Origin: Brachybacterium fresconis
Lineage (GTDB): Bacteria; Actinomycetota; Actinomycetes; Actinomycetales; Dermabacteraceae
Direction: 5' to 3'
DNA length: 64,000 nucleotides
NCBI RefSeq assembly: GCF_017876515.1
Contig: NZ_JAGIOC010000001.1
Span: 558,001 to 622,000 of the forward strand
Each line of letters opens with the position of its first letter. Within the stretch, counting starts at the first letter, position 1. Under the pieces are notes generated by a model. That model was not told the origin of the DNA. It saw nothing but the letters and a program-made list of their open reading frames with translations, and ran no database searches. This document shows, in pieces, positions 1 through 9,489 of the stretch. Position numbers and translations under genes: made by a program.

Positions 1-531
1 CTCGGCCATCGCTTCGAGCACCTCGACCTCGCGCGGCGTCAGCCGGCTGAGCACCTGGCGCTGTTCGGGACTGCGCAGCAGGGTCCGCACCACGGCCGGG
101 TCGATGACGGTGCCGCCGGAGGCGACGGCGTGGACGGCGCCCAGGAAGCCGTCGATCTCGGTGATGCGGTCCTTGAGCAGGTACCCGATGCCGGGAGTGT
201 CGGCGCCGAGCAGGTCGCTGGCGTACTCGCGGGCCACGTACTGGGAGAGCATCAGCACGCCGACGTCCGGGTGCTCCCGCTTGATCCGCAGCGCCGCGAG
301 CAGTCCCTCGTTGGTGTGGGTGGGCGGCATGCGCACGTCGACGATGGCCAGCTGCGGCCGGTGACGGGCCACCTCCTGCAGCAGGGTCTCCCCGTCGCCG
401 ACGGAGGCGAGCACCTCGATGCCCTCGTCGACCAGGAGGCTGCGCACGCCCTCGCGCAGCAGCACGGCGTCGTCGGCGAGGACGACGCGCAGCGGCGGCG
501 TGCTCGCACCGGGGTCCTCAGGACGGGGCAC
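1..531 (-). CDS. NarL/LuxR-family response regulator (3' end outside window)
   Basis: Two-component response regulator, partner of the histidine kinase just upstream. The N-terminal receiver domain begins LRVVLADDAVLLREG, has the phospho-acceptor Asp in a VDVRMP motif and a conserved Lys in LLKDR. The last residues visible, LTPREVEVLEAMAE, are the beginning of the LuxR/GerE DNA-binding domain, most of which lies beyond the window edge. I chose the GTG at 531 because AGGGAG sits six bases upstream. In-frame ATGs at 546 and 606 are possible, and 606 would follow the kinase stop by only 7 bp. Receiver plus LuxR output means it should bind DNA once phosphorylated. Its target genes cannot be seen. 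Confidence 0.88.
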   Translation of the reverse strand, partial: MPRPEDPGASTPPLRVVLADDAVLLREGVRSLLVDEGIEVLASVGDGETLLQEVARHRPQLAIVDVRMPPTHTNEGLLAALRIKREHPDVGVLMLSQYVAREYASDLLGADTPGIGYLLKDRITEIDGFLGAVHAVASGGTVIDPAVVRTLLRSPEQRQVLSRLTPREVEVLEAMAE

Positions 532-613
532 GGAATTCTCCCTCATGTCGGGCTCACTGCGGTCGCTCTCCCTCGGGTCGGGCGTGCTCACGCCGGGTTC
601 CGTCATGCCGGGC

Positions 614-1786
614 TCAGTCACGGGGGATCTCCGCGGTGATGGTGGTCGGTCCGCCGAGCGGGCTGTCCACGCTCACGCTACCGTCCAGCGCCGCCACCCG
701 CCGGGCGAGGCCCTGCAGCCCCCCGCCCTCGGGGTCCGCGCCCCCGATGCCGTCGTCGGTGACCGTCAGCCGGAGCAGCTCGCGGTCGGCCTCCTCGATC
801 GTGACCAGGGTGAGGTCCACCCGGGAGGCGCCGGCGTGCTTGACGACGTTGGTCACCGCCTCGCGAGCCACGAAGTAGGCGGCCGATTCGACGGCCTGCG
901 GAAGCTCGTCCTCGAGGCGGAGGTCGAGATGCACCGGCACCGGGCTGGTCTCGGCGACCCCGTCCAGCGCCGAGGCCAGACCGTGCTCGTCCAGGGCCGT
1001 GGGATAGATCCGCCAGGCCACCTGCCGCACCTCCTCGATGAGGGACTGGGACTGGGTGTGGGCCTGGTCCAGCAGCGCGGCGGAGCGCTCCGGGTCGCCG
1101 GCGCGGCGGGCGCGGGCGAGGGTCACCGAGAGGGACACGACGTTCTGCTGGACCCCGTCGTGCAGGTCGCGTTCGATGCGCCGACGCTCGTCGTCGATGG
1201 CGACCACCACCCCGCGCCGGGTGGTCAGCAGACGGCTGATGCGGCTGTCCATCGCGTCGGCGCGCACCACGGAGGTCCACCGGCGCAGCAGCGTGGTCTG
1301 CAGCCAGACGACGAACTCGGCGTACAGCGCGGCGGCCAGCAGGCTCGAGGTGCCGAAGATCAGCAGCACGGCCGGAGCGGGACGGCTGATCGCCCACAGA
1401 TCGAACTCGATGATCACCGCACTGCCGTAGAGGGACTGGACGAGACTGCCGAGCACCACGGCGGCGACCAGCATCAGCAGGTCCCCCATCACGTATCCCA
1501 GCACGCCGGCGAGGGTGCCGTGCAGGAGGGACCGTCGGCCTCCGAGGAAGCTCCCGCCCGAGTCCTCAAGCTGCAGGCGGTAGGCCCAGCCCAGCCGAGC
1601 CAGCTCCCAGCGGCGCACGCGGCGGAACGGGCCGCGCCAGCGCACCAGCTGCAGCAGCGCGGTCAGCACCAGCAGCGGCCCCACCAGCAGACCCAGCAAT
1701 GCCCCGGCGACATGGCGCAGCGAGCGGCGCGCGAGCCGGGTGGGCTCGCGGGGCAGCTGGTGACCGGAGAGGTCGGGAAGGCGCAT
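614..1786 (-). CDS. NarL-type sensor histidine kinase (HisKA_3)
   Basis: Membrane sensor kinase of 390 residues. The N-terminal half has several hydrophobic segments (about residues 25-50, 105-130 and 150-180). The dimerisation/phospho-acceptor helix carries the HisKA_3 signature ERDLHDGVQQ, with the His near residue 215. The C-terminal HATPase has the N box EAVTNVVKHAG and the G box VTDDGIGG. The start ATG at 1786 has GGAG five bases upstream, and a longer frame from 1834 lacks such a site. It lies directly before the response regulator on the same strand, so the two form one operon. The signal sensed is unknown. The short loops between membrane segments suggest sensing in or near the membrane, as in actinobacterial cell-envelope stress kinases (inference). 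Confidence 0.9.
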   Translation of the reverse strand: MRLPDLSGHQLPREPTRLARRSLRHVAGALLGLLVGPLLVLTALLQLVRWRGPFRRVRRWELARLGWAYRLQLEDSGGSFLGGRRSLLHGTLAGVLGYVMGDLLMLVAAVVLGSLVQSLYGSAVIIEFDLWAISRPAPAVLLIFGTSSLLAAALYAEFVVWLQTTLLRRWTSVVRADAMDSRISRLLTTRRGVVVAIDDERRRIERDLHDGVQQNVVSLSVTLARARRAGDPERSAALLDQAHTQSQSLIEEVRQVAWRIYPTALDEHGLASALDGVAETSPVPVHLDLRLEDELPQAVESAAYFVAREAVTNVVKHAGASRVDLTLVTIEEADRELLRLTVTDDGIGGADPEGGGLQGLARRVAALDGSVSVDSPLGGPTTITAEIPRD

Positions 1787-2006
1787 GGGGACTCCAGGAC
1801 GGGAGGGGACGACGCCGCTCGGCGTCGCCTGCAAGCTACCAAGGCCTCCGCGGCGGGGGCAGGGGGCAGCCCTCAGCGGGCGTTACGGGTTTCCGTACGA
1901 GGGCCGCCGGTTCCCCGCCGCGGGCGGAGGGCCCGCCCCGTTCTGCCGCCGCCTGTGGCTCCGTAGCGTCGTCGGCGACGTATCACCCACCTTTGGAGAT
2001 CCCCTC

Positions 2007-2669
2007 ATGGACGCCGTGCTGCAGCTGGCCGAGACCCTGCTGGCCTCCCCCTGGCTCTACCTGCTCGTGATCGTCCTGACCCTGGTCGACGGCGTGCTGC
2101 CCGTGGTCCCGGCCGAGACCGTCGTGCTCACGACGGCCGCCTACGCCGTCACCGGCCAGCCCGACGCTCTGCCGCTGCTGGCGGCCGCCTGGCTCGGAGC
2201 TGTCGCCGGGGACGTGACCGCTCACCACATCGGCCGCGGTGCCGGTCCCCTCGCGCGCTGGGCCCGTCGGCGCCGCGCGATCGGTTCGCTGCTGGGATGG
2301 GCCGAGAAGGAGCTCATGGCGCGGGGCGGGATGCTCATCATCTCGGCGCGGTTCATCCCCGGCGGACGCACCGCCACCACCGTGGCCTCCGGGGTGATCG
2401 GCTACCCGCGCCGGCGCTTCGTGCTGTTCGCCGCGATCGCCGCGGCGGCCTGGGCCCTCTACTACGTCGGCATCGGGATGCTGGGCGGCCTCGCCTTCCG
2501 CGATCAGCCGCTGATCGGGGTGGCGCTCGGGATCGGCATGGCGCTCGCCGTCGGCGGGACGATCGAGGCGGTGCGGGCACTGCGCCGTCGACGCCGCCGT
2601 GGCGCGGACGTCAGTCGTCCGCGGCCCGCAGAGCGCGTCGCTTGTCCTGTACCTGCGCGAGGCGCGTGA
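2007..2669 (+). CDS. DedA/SNARE-associated (VTT) family membrane protein
   Basis: Integral membrane protein of 220 residues. It shows the DedA layout: an N-terminal hydrophobic helix, a VVPAETVVL segment like the family's re-entrant loop, then ISARFIPGGRT, which matches the conserved R-F-x-P-G-x-R motif. Two more hydrophobic helices follow and a very Arg-rich tail (about residues 195-220). DedA proteins are linked to phospholipid or undecaprenyl-phosphate translocation and membrane homeostasis, but the substrate here is not known. The ATG at 2007 has GGAG nine bases upstream; an open frame running upstream to 1785 has no support. Its 3' end overlaps the 3' end of the convergent dnaG by about 59 bp. 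Confidence 0.85.
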   Translation: MDAVLQLAETLLASPWLYLLVIVLTLVDGVLPVVPAETVVLTTAAYAVTGQPDALPLLAAAWLGAVAGDVTAHHIGRGAGPLARWARRRRAIGSLLGWAEKELMARGGMLIISARFIPGGRTATTVASGVIGYPRRRFVLFAAIAAAAWALYYVGIGMLGGLAFRDQPLIGVALGIGMALAVGGTIEAVRALRRRRRRGADVSRPRPAERVACPVPARGA

Positions 2670-4581
2670 GGATCTCCTGGTACCGCTCCGGGTCCGACGG
2701 GTCGGTGCGCTGCAGGCGCTGCTTGAGCACCGAGTACTCCCGGGTGATGGACAGCTCGGTGAGCCGATCCAGCAGGGAGCCCGCCAGTCTCTGCAGCCCG
2801 GCCTCGTCCCGGGCGGGCAGGTCGAGGTTCGCGATCTCCACGATCAGCGGACGCACCGTCTCCCCGGCGATCTCGAGGACCTGCTCGAGGTACCTCGCCG
2901 GGTGCAGTGTGCCGATCACGGCGTCGAGCAGGGTGCCGGCGGCCAGCATCACGTCCCACACCCCCTGCAGGGACGGCACGTGGAAGGCATCGTCCGGCAG
3001 CGCGGCGACCTGGTCGGTCTGCAGCAGCTGGGGAGCCTGCATCATCACGGCCAGGGACTGGGTCTCGACCTGGCCGACGGGATCGCGGGGGCTGACCACG
3101 TCCGCCAGCCGTGCCGGAGCGATGAGTCCGGGCTCCTCCGGGGGCTCCCCCGCCGGGGCGGTTCGCTGCGTGGACAGCCGCTCCTCAGGCCCCGGGGCGG
3201 GCCGGGCATTGCTGCGGGCGGCGTCGTGCACGGCGCGCAGCACGGTGCGCTCGTCCATGCCCAGCCAGCCCGACAGCCGCCGGGCGTACTCGGGGCGCAT
3301 CGCGCGGTCGCGGATGCGGGCCACCACCGGGGCGGCCATCCGCAGCCCGGCGACCTGGCCCTCGACGGTGTCGAGGTCCACCTGGGCGATGGCGGAGCGG
3401 ATCGCGAACTCGAACAGCGGTTTGCGGGAATCGATCAGGTCGACCACCGCCTGGTCGCCCTGCGTGATCCGCAGATCGCAGGGATCCATGCCGCCCGCTT
3501 CGACGGCCACGTAGGTCTGGGCGACGAACCGCTGGTCCTCCTCGAAGGCGCGCAGGGCGGCCTTCTGCCCGGCCTCGTCGCCGTCGAAGGTGAACACGAC
3601 CTCGCCGCCCAGGCCGCGCCCGTCGGTGTTCAGCCGCAGCCCGGCATTGGGGTTCGAGTCGCCCATCACGCGGCGGACGATCTTGACGTGCTCGGAGCCG
3701 AAGGCGGTGCCGCAGGAGGCCACCGCGGTGGGGACCCCGGCCAGGTGCGCGGCCATCACGTCGGTGTATCCCTCGACGACGACCACGCGGCGCTCGGCGG
3801 CGATGTCCTTGCGCGCCAGGTCCAGGCCGTACAGCACGGTGGACTTGTGGTAGATCGCGGTCTCGGGGGTGTTGAGGTACTTGGGGCCCTTGTCGGACTC
3901 CAGCAGGCGCCGTGCCCCGAAGCCGATGGTGTTGCCGGTGATGTCGCGGATCGGCCAGATCAGCCGGCCGCGGAAGCGGTCGTAGACTCCGCGCTGGCCC
4001 TGCGAGACGATCCCGCTGGCGGTCAGCTCCTCCTCGGTGAAGCCCCGCTTGCGCAGCACGTTCGTGATCGAGTCCCAGCCCTCGGGGGCGAAGCCCACGC
4101 CGAAGCGCTCGGCGGCGGCCCGGTCGAAGCCGCGCTCGGCGAGGAAGCGGCGGCCGATCTCGGCCCCCGGGGTGTCGAGCTGCTCGCGGTAGTACTCCTC
4201 CGCGATCGCGTGCGCATCCAGCAGGCGGCGCCGGGTGCCGAAGTCGGGGCGCTCCCCGCGGCCGCCACCGGAATCCTCGTAGGTCAGCTGGACGCCGTAG
4301 CGGCCGGCCAGCAGCTCGACCGCCTCGACGAAGCTGAGGTGGTTGATCTTCTGGACGAAGGAGATGACGTCCCCGCCCTCGCCGCAGCCGAAGCAGTGCC
4401 AGTGGCCCAGCTGGGGGCGGATGTTGAACGAGGGGGTCTTCTCGTCGTGGAAGGGGCAGAGCCCCTTCATCGAGCCGATGCCGGCGGTGCGCAGGGTGAC
4501 GTGCTCGGAGACGACCTCGTCCAGGCGCGAACGCTCCCGCACGAGGTCGACGTCGCTGCGTCGGATCAGTCCCTGGGCCAT
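2611..4581 (-). CDS. dnaG: DNA primase DnaG
   Basis: Replicative primase of 656 residues that makes the RNA primers for leading- and lagging-strand synthesis with the DnaB helicase. The N-terminal CHC2 zinc finger is visible as CPFHDEKTPSF followed by HCFGCGEGGD. The TOPRIM catalytic domain has the acidic motifs VVVEGYTDVMA and FTFDGDEAGQ. The C-terminal third is the variable helicase-interaction region. It is the last gene of a dus-dgt-dnaG run: its ATG is four bases after the dgt stop. Length and motif order are normal for the family. Confidence 0.97.
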   Translation of the reverse strand: MAQGLIRRSDVDLVRERSRLDEVVSEHVTLRTAGIGSMKGLCPFHDEKTPSFNIRPQLGHWHCFGCGEGGDVISFVQKINHLSFVEAVELLAGRYGVQLTYEDSGGGRGERPDFGTRRRLLDAHAIAEEYYREQLDTPGAEIGRRFLAERGFDRAAAERFGVGFAPEGWDSITNVLRKRGFTEEELTASGIVSQGQRGVYDRFRGRLIWPIRDITGNTIGFGARRLLESDKGPKYLNTPETAIYHKSTVLYGLDLARKDIAAERRVVVVEGYTDVMAAHLAGVPTAVASCGTAFGSEHVKIVRRVMGDSNPNAGLRLNTDGRGLGGEVVFTFDGDEAGQKAALRAFEEDQRFVAQTYVAVEAGGMDPCDLRITQGDQAVVDLIDSRKPLFEFAIRSAIAQVDLDTVEGQVAGLRMAAPVVARIRDRAMRPEYARRLSGWLGMDERTVLRAVHDAARSNARPAPGPEERLSTQRTAPAGEPPEEPGLIAPARLADVVSPRDPVGQVETQSLAVMMQAPQLLQTDQVAALPDDAFHVPSLQGVWDVMLAAGTLLDAVIGTLHPARYLEQVLEIAGETVRPLIVEIANLDLPARDEAGLQRLAGSLLDRLTELSITREYSVLKQRLQRTDPSDPERYQEILTRLAQVQDKRRALRAADD

Positions 4582-4585
4582 CGGC

Positions 4586-5959
4586 TCACAGCTCCGATCC
4601 GAGGCCGGGCAGCGGGGTGTCCGCGGCGGTGAGGTGGGTGATCTCGCGGTCGAACAGCACCTCGTGCAGCCGGCGCGCGGTGACGTCGGTGTAGGAGGCG
4701 ATCTGGTCGACGATCACCCGGCGCCTCGCGGTGTCGTCGGCGGCCGCCTCCCACAGCTCGGCGAACAGCGGGCTGAGGTACTGAGTGCCGGTGTTCCACA
4801 GGCGCGAGAACAGGTCGTGGATGATCTCCTCCTGCGCCTCGTACACCGGCTGCTGCGAGGCGGAGGACATGACGTAGGCGGCGGCCAGGCCCTTGAGCAC
4901 CGCGATCTCGAGATGGGTCTGCTCGGGCACCACCATGTCGCCGCCGTAGCGGGAGATCGGCCCCTCGCCGTGGGCGGCGCGGGTCGCGGTGATCGCGGAG
5001 CGGGTGAAGCGCCCGATCAGCTGGCTGGCCATGTTCTTCAGGGCCGCGGCGGAGCGCATCGACCCGGTGAAGGAGCGCAGCCAGCTGGGGTCCGCCTCGA
5101 GGCGCTGCAGCGCGGCATCGAGCGCGTCGATCGACTCGCCGGGCATGTACCAGTCCTGGACCACGTACAGCGCCGCGGCGCGCTCCATCGGGTCCTGGAG
5201 CTCGGCGAGGTCCAGGGTGAGTCCGGTGATCGCGTCCTCGATGTCGTGGACCGAATAGGCGATGTCGTCGGCCAGATCCATCACCTGCGCCTCGAAGCAC
5301 CGGCGCCCGGGCACGGCCCCCTCGCGGGCCCAGCGGTAGACGTCGAGGTCGTCGGCGTAGGCGCCGAACTTGGTCGAGGTCGGATCCGGGCCGTCCCCCC
5401 GGGTCCACGGGTACTTGATCGCCGCGTCGACGCTCGCGCGGGTGAGGTTCAGCCCGAAGGGCCGCTGGTCACCGAGGACCTTCGGCTCGAGTCGGGTCAG
5501 CAGACGCAGTGTCTGGGCGTTGCCCTCGAAGCCGCCGATGTCGGAGGCCAGGGCGTCGAGCACCTTCTCGCCGTTGTGCCCGAAGGGCGGGTGCCCGAGG
5601 TCGTGGGAGAGGCAGGCGGCATCGACCACATCGGGGTCGCAGCCGAGCTCGAGACCGATGTCGCGGCCCACCTGGGCGACCTCGAGGGAGTGCGTCAACC
5701 GGGTGCGGACGAAGTCGTTCGCGCCGGCGCCGAGCACCTGCGTCTTGGCCCCCAGCCGGCGCAGCGCCGAGGAGTGCAGCACCCGGGCCCGGTCCCGCTG
5801 GAAGGGGGTGCGGGCCTGGGACTTCGGGGGCTCGGCCGCCCAGCGCTCGAGGTCGGCGGTGGTGTAGCCGACCGGCGGAGCGGCGACGTGGCCGACGAGG
5901 GCGGCCCCGTCGGCGGAGGAGGTGCTCTCGGCGGAGGCGGTGCTGTCGGTGGGGCGCAT
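4586..5959 (-). CDS. dgt: Deoxyguanosinetriphosphate triphosphohydrolase-like HD protein
   Basis: dNTP triphosphohydrolase of the HD superfamily, 457 residues, expected to split dNTPs into deoxynucleoside and triphosphate and so help control the dNTP pool. The metal site is visible: RTRLTHSLEVAQV gives the first His, ACLSHDLGHPPFGHNGE gives the HD pair, and a later ADDIAYSVHDIED gives the distal Asp. The open frame continues upstream into the dus gene, but homology begins at MRPTDS, so the ATG at 5959 is used. It starts four bases after the dus stop and ends four bases before dnaG. The dgt-dnaG linkage is common in actinobacteria. Confidence 0.93.
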   Translation of the reverse strand: MRPTDSTASAESTSSADGAALVGHVAAPPVGYTTADLERWAAEPPKSQARTPFQRDRARVLHSSALRRLGAKTQVLGAGANDFVRTRLTHSLEVAQVGRDIGLELGCDPDVVDAACLSHDLGHPPFGHNGEKVLDALASDIGGFEGNAQTLRLLTRLEPKVLGDQRPFGLNLTRASVDAAIKYPWTRGDGPDPTSTKFGAYADDLDVYRWAREGAVPGRRCFEAQVMDLADDIAYSVHDIEDAITGLTLDLAELQDPMERAAALYVVQDWYMPGESIDALDAALQRLEADPSWLRSFTGSMRSAAALKNMASQLIGRFTRSAITATRAAHGEGPISRYGGDMVVPEQTHLEIAVLKGLAAAYVMSSASQQPVYEAQEEIIHDLFSRLWNTGTQYLSPLFAELWEAAADDTARRRVIVDQIASYTDVTARRLHEVLFDREITHLTAADTPLPGLGSEL

Positions 5960-5963
5960 CGGC

Positions 5964-7175
5964 TCAGCCCCCCGACGTGTCGAGCTCGGCCTCGTGGAGG
6001 CGGGCGGCGTGATCGGGGTCGAGCTCTCGGGTGTCCATCCAGCCCTCGGGCACCATGGCGCGCTTGGGGGTGCCGGCCCGGCCGCGGGGCCCCTCGACCG
6101 CTGCTCCCGGGTAGGGGCTGGACAGGTCGAGCTCGGCGAGCTTGGCGTCGAGGTCCGTGAGGGACTCCATCGTGGCGAGGCGATGGCGCAGGTCCCCGCC
6201 GACGGGGTAGCCCTTGAAGTACCAGGAGACGTGCTTGCGCAGGTCACGCAGGGCGCGCCCCTCGTCCTCGTAGAACTCGACCAGGAGCTCGGCGTGGCGG
6301 CGCAGGGTCTGCGCGACCTCCCCCATGGAGGGCCGGATCCGGTCCGGCTTCCCGGCGAAGCCCGCGGCGAGGTCGGCGAACAGCCAGGGTCGCCCCTGGC
6401 AGCCGCGGCCGACGACGACGCCGTCGCAGCCGGTCTGCTCCATCATCTCCAATGCGTCCTCGGCGGACCAGATGTCGCCGTTGCCGAGCACCGGGATGTC
6501 GGTGACCAGCTCCTTGAGGTCGGTGATGGCCGACCAGCGGGCCTGGCCGGAGTAGTGCTGGACGACGGTGCGGCCGTGCAGGGCGATCGCGCTCGCGCCG
6601 ACCTCCTGGGCGATCAGCCCGGCGTCGCGGTAGGTCTGGTGATCGTCGTCGATGCCGATGCGGGTCTTGACGGTCACCGGCACCTCGTCCCCGGCCGCCT
6701 CGACCGCGGCGCGCACGATCGAGGTGAACAGCTCCGTCTTCCAGGGCAGCACGCCGCCGCCCCCGCGGCGGGTGACCTTGGGGACCGGGCAGCCGAAGTT
6801 GAGGTCGATGTGATCGACGACGTCGCGCTCGCGCAGCATCTGCACGGCGCGGCGGACGGTGGCGGGGTCCACCCCGTACAGCTGCACGGAGCGGGGCGTC
6901 TCCCGCTCCCCCATGGTGACCATCCGCCAGGACTCCCGGTGGTCCTCCACCAGCGCGCGGGTGGTGACCATCTCGGAGACGTACAGGCCGCCGTCGTCCT
7001 GGCTGTGCAGGGCACCGAACTCGCGGCACAGCAGGCGGAACGCCATGTTGGTGATCCCGGCCATCGGTGCGAGCACCACCGGGGTGTCGACCGTGCGGGG
7101 GCCGATCGTCAGGGTGCGTCGACTCGCGCCGTCGGGGACGGCGACGGGGGCGGGTGCGGCGTCGAGGGTGGTCAT
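5964..7175 (-). CDS. tRNA-dihydrouridine synthase (DusB-like)
   Basis: FMN-dependent enzyme that reduces specific uridines in tRNA to dihydrouridine, 403 residues. The TIM barrel has VVLAPMAGITNMAFRLLCRE near the N-terminus, the substrate/FMN segment INFGCPVPKVTRRGGG containing the catalytic Cys, and VKTRIGID and GNGDIW further along. I used the ATG at 7175 (MTTLDAAP); an alternative GTG at 7205 would add ten residues. It is the first gene of the dus-dgt-dnaG operon and diverges from the beta-galactosidase gene. Assignment to the Dus family is certain, the DusB subgroup less so. Confidence 0.92.
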   Translation of the reverse strand: MTTLDAAPAPVAVPDGASRRTLTIGPRTVDTPVVLAPMAGITNMAFRLLCREFGALHSQDDGGLYVSEMVTTRALVEDHRESWRMVTMGERETPRSVQLYGVDPATVRRAVQMLRERDVVDHIDLNFGCPVPKVTRRGGGGVLPWKTELFTSIVRAAVEAAGDEVPVTVKTRIGIDDDHQTYRDAGLIAQEVGASAIALHGRTVVQHYSGQARWSAITDLKELVTDIPVLGNGDIWSAEDALEMMEQTGCDGVVVGRGCQGRPWLFADLAAGFAGKPDRIRPSMGEVAQTLRRHAELLVEFYEDEGRALRDLRKHVSWYFKGYPVGGDLRHRLATMESLTDLDAKLAELDLSSPYPGAAVEGPRGRAGTPKRAMVPEGWMDTRELDPDHAARLHEAELDTSGG

Positions 7176-7345
7176 CGGCTCGATTGTCCCACCTGGCCCC
7201 GTCATCCGGGAGAGGCATCGGGGGTGATGTGCATCGAGAGGGCTGGGGAGGACGGCCTGCTACTTTGTTGCGCAGGTGAATGAACTCGGTCCCGAGCCGG
7301 CGAGGCTGCGAGGAACCGCCCCTGCCCACCCGTCCCGGAGCTGCG

Positions 7346-9412
7346 ATGCCGTCCCTGCCCTACACCCCCGCCCAGCTGCTCTTCGGCGGCGACTACAACC
7401 CCGAGCAGTGGCCTCGCGAGATCTGGCGCGAGGACATCGAGCTGATGCGGCGCGCCCGCGTCAACACGGTCACGCTCGGGGTGTTCTCCTGGTCCCGCCT
7501 CGAGCCCTCCGAGGGCGTCTACGAGCTGGGCTGGCTGGACGAGGCGATCGAGCTGCTCACGGCGGCCGGGATCGGGTTCTTCCTGTCCACCCCCACCGCC
7601 TCGCCGCCGCCGTGGTTCACCCTCGCCCACCCCGACGCGATGCCGGTGCGGCCCGACGGCACGGTGCTCAGCCACGGTTCGCGGGACACCTACGCGATCA
7701 GTGCCCCCGCCTACCGCGAGGCCGCCCGGCGGATCGCCCGTGTGCTCGCCGAGCACTACGGGGATCATCCCGGACTGCGCGGCTGGCACGTGCACAACGA
7801 GTACGGCACCCTCGACCACGGCCCGCACGCCGCCGTCGCCTTCCGGCGCTGGCTGCGCGCGCGCTACGGCACCCTCGAGGAGCTGAACGAGGCGTGGACG
7901 ACGGCGTTCTGGTCCCAGCGCTACGGCTCCTTCGAGCAGATCCTCCCGCCCCGGGCGACCCAGTACCTGGACAACCCCGCCCACGCCGTGGACTTCCGCC
8001 GCTTCTGCTCCGACGAGATGCTCGCGGCGATGTGCGAGCAGCGGGACCAGATCCGCGCCGCCGGGTCGTCGGCCCCGATCACCACCAACTTCATGCTGGC
8101 CTCCTGGAACCATCTCGAGCAGTGGGCCTGGGCCGAGGAGCTCGACGTGGTCTCGATCGACCACTACCTCGACACCCCGGGGGCCGACGGGGAGGCCCAC
8201 GTGGCCTACGGCGCCGACCTCACCCGGTCCTGGGCGGGCGGGCCGTGGGTGCTGATGGAGCAGAACGCGCGCGGCATCATCACGGCCGACCGCACCCACG
8301 CGAAGACCCCGGACCGGATGATCCGCAACGCCCTGGGCTATATCGCCCGCGGCTCGCAGTCCGCGCTGTTCTTCCAGTGGCGCGCCTCGGCCGGCGGCGC
8401 CGAGCAGTGGCACGGGGCCCTGGTGCCCCACGCGGGCGGTCAGGACGAGCAGTTCGAGCCCGTGGTCGAGCTGGGGCGCATCCTCGAGGCGATCAGCGAG
8501 GTCACCCGCCCTCCCGCCGAGGGGGTGCTGAACCCGGCCGAGGTCGGGATCCTGTGGCACGCGGACTCCTGGTGGACCCTGGAGACCCCGTCCATGCCGC
8601 ACGACTCCCTGACCTATCGCGACGAGGTGCGCTCCGCCCACCGCTCCTTCTGGCGCGCCGGGATCGCGACGGACTTCGTGCGCCCCGGCGGCGACGCCGG
8701 CAGGTACCGGCTGCTGGTGGTGCCGGCGCTCATCGTCGTCACCGAACAGACCGCGGTGTGGCTGCGGGAGTACGTCGAGGCCGGCGGTCACCTGGTCGTC
8801 ACGTATCTCTCGGGGCTGACCGACGAGCACCAGCGGGTGGGCCTCGGCGGATACCCGGCCCTCCTGCGCGATCTGCTGGGGGTCACGGTCACCCAGCACC
8901 TGCCGCTGGGCGAGGGTGAGCAGGGGGTGCTGTCCGACGGGTCCGCGGTCACGCAGTGGGCGGAACGGGTCCGGGTCCGCGGCGCGGAGGTGCTGGCCGC
9001 CTACGAGGACGGGCCGGGTGCCGGCTCGCCCGCCATCACGCGGAACCTCCGCGGCGCCGGACGCGCCGTCTATCTCTCCGCGCACCTGGAGCAGGACTCC
9101 TGCGACGCCTTCCTCCTCGCCCAGGCGCAGGCCGCCGGCGTCTCCCCGGTCGTCCCCGGCGCGGCCGCCCTCGGCGTGGAGGCCGTGCGCCGACGCAGCG
9201 CCGAGGCCGACCATCTGTTCCTCCTGCACCACGGCCGCGAGGACGTCGTGGTGCGGGGCACGGGCGTCGACCTGGTGACCGGGACGGACCTCGGTCAGGG
9301 GTCGGACCTCATCGGCGGGAAGGATTCGGCCGACGGGCTGCACCTCGCCGCGGGCGGCGTCGCCGTGATCCGGGTGTCGCGGGGAGCCGAGGTCGAGCTC
9401 GCCGCGCGCTGA
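7346..9412 (+). CDS. Glycoside hydrolase family 42 beta-galactosidase
   Basis: Cytoplasmic beta-galactosidase of 688 residues, within the usual GH42 size. The TIM barrel opens with LLFGGDYNPEQWP, which is characteristic of the family. The acid/base Glu is in HVHNEYG (about residue 153) and the nucleophile Glu in WVLMEQNARG (about residue 305). A trimerisation domain and a small C-terminal beta domain follow. There is no signal peptide, so the substrate (lactose or short galacto-oligosaccharides) must be imported, but no sugar transporter or LacI/GntR regulator is adjacent. The ATG at 7346 has CGGAG five bases upstream; earlier in-frame starts lack this. The 170-bp gap to the divergent dus gene should hold both promoters, but I cannot place them. 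Confidence 0.94.
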   Translation: MPSLPYTPAQLLFGGDYNPEQWPREIWREDIELMRRARVNTVTLGVFSWSRLEPSEGVYELGWLDEAIELLTAAGIGFFLSTPTASPPPWFTLAHPDAMPVRPDGTVLSHGSRDTYAISAPAYREAARRIARVLAEHYGDHPGLRGWHVHNEYGTLDHGPHAAVAFRRWLRARYGTLEELNEAWTTAFWSQRYGSFEQILPPRATQYLDNPAHAVDFRRFCSDEMLAAMCEQRDQIRAAGSSAPITTNFMLASWNHLEQWAWAEELDVVSIDHYLDTPGADGEAHVAYGADLTRSWAGGPWVLMEQNARGIITADRTHAKTPDRMIRNALGYIARGSQSALFFQWRASAGGAEQWHGALVPHAGGQDEQFEPVVELGRILEAISEVTRPPAEGVLNPAEVGILWHADSWWTLETPSMPHDSLTYRDEVRSAHRSFWRAGIATDFVRPGGDAGRYRLLVVPALIVVTEQTAVWLREYVEAGGHLVVTYLSGLTDEHQRVGLGGYPALLRDLLGVTVTQHLPLGEGEQGVLSDGSAVTQWAERVRVRGAEVLAAYEDGPGAGSPAITRNLRGAGRAVYLSAHLEQDSCDAFLLAQAQAAGVSPVVPGAAALGVEAVRRRSAEADHLFLLHHGREDVVVRGTGVDLVTGTDLGQGSDLIGGKDSADGLHLAAGGVAVIRVSRGAEVELAAR

Positions 9413-9454
9413 GCGAGCTGCGTCGACGGATCCTTCCGCTCACAGCAGAGCGCA

Positions 9455-9483
9455 CTGTCAGGTGCCGGGCCCGGGCGTAGCCT
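9455..9483 (+). promoter_or_regulatory. Predicted promoter of the clgR-like gene, leaderless
   Basis: CTGTCA at 9455-9460 and TAGCCT at 9478-9483 are separated by 17 bases, a reasonable sigma-70-type promoter for a high-GC actinobacterium. The ATG at 9490 begins only six bases after the -10 element and no ribosome-binding site precedes it, so the transcript probably starts at or next to the start codon. Leaderless mRNAs are common in this phylum. This is prediction from pattern only. Confidence 0.45.
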
Positions 9484-9489
9484 CAGGCC

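Noticed and set aside
7202-9343. A 713-codon open frame on the minus strand opposite the beta-galactosidase
   Set aside because: Antisense to a clear GH42 gene and without motifs, so it is a shadow frame.
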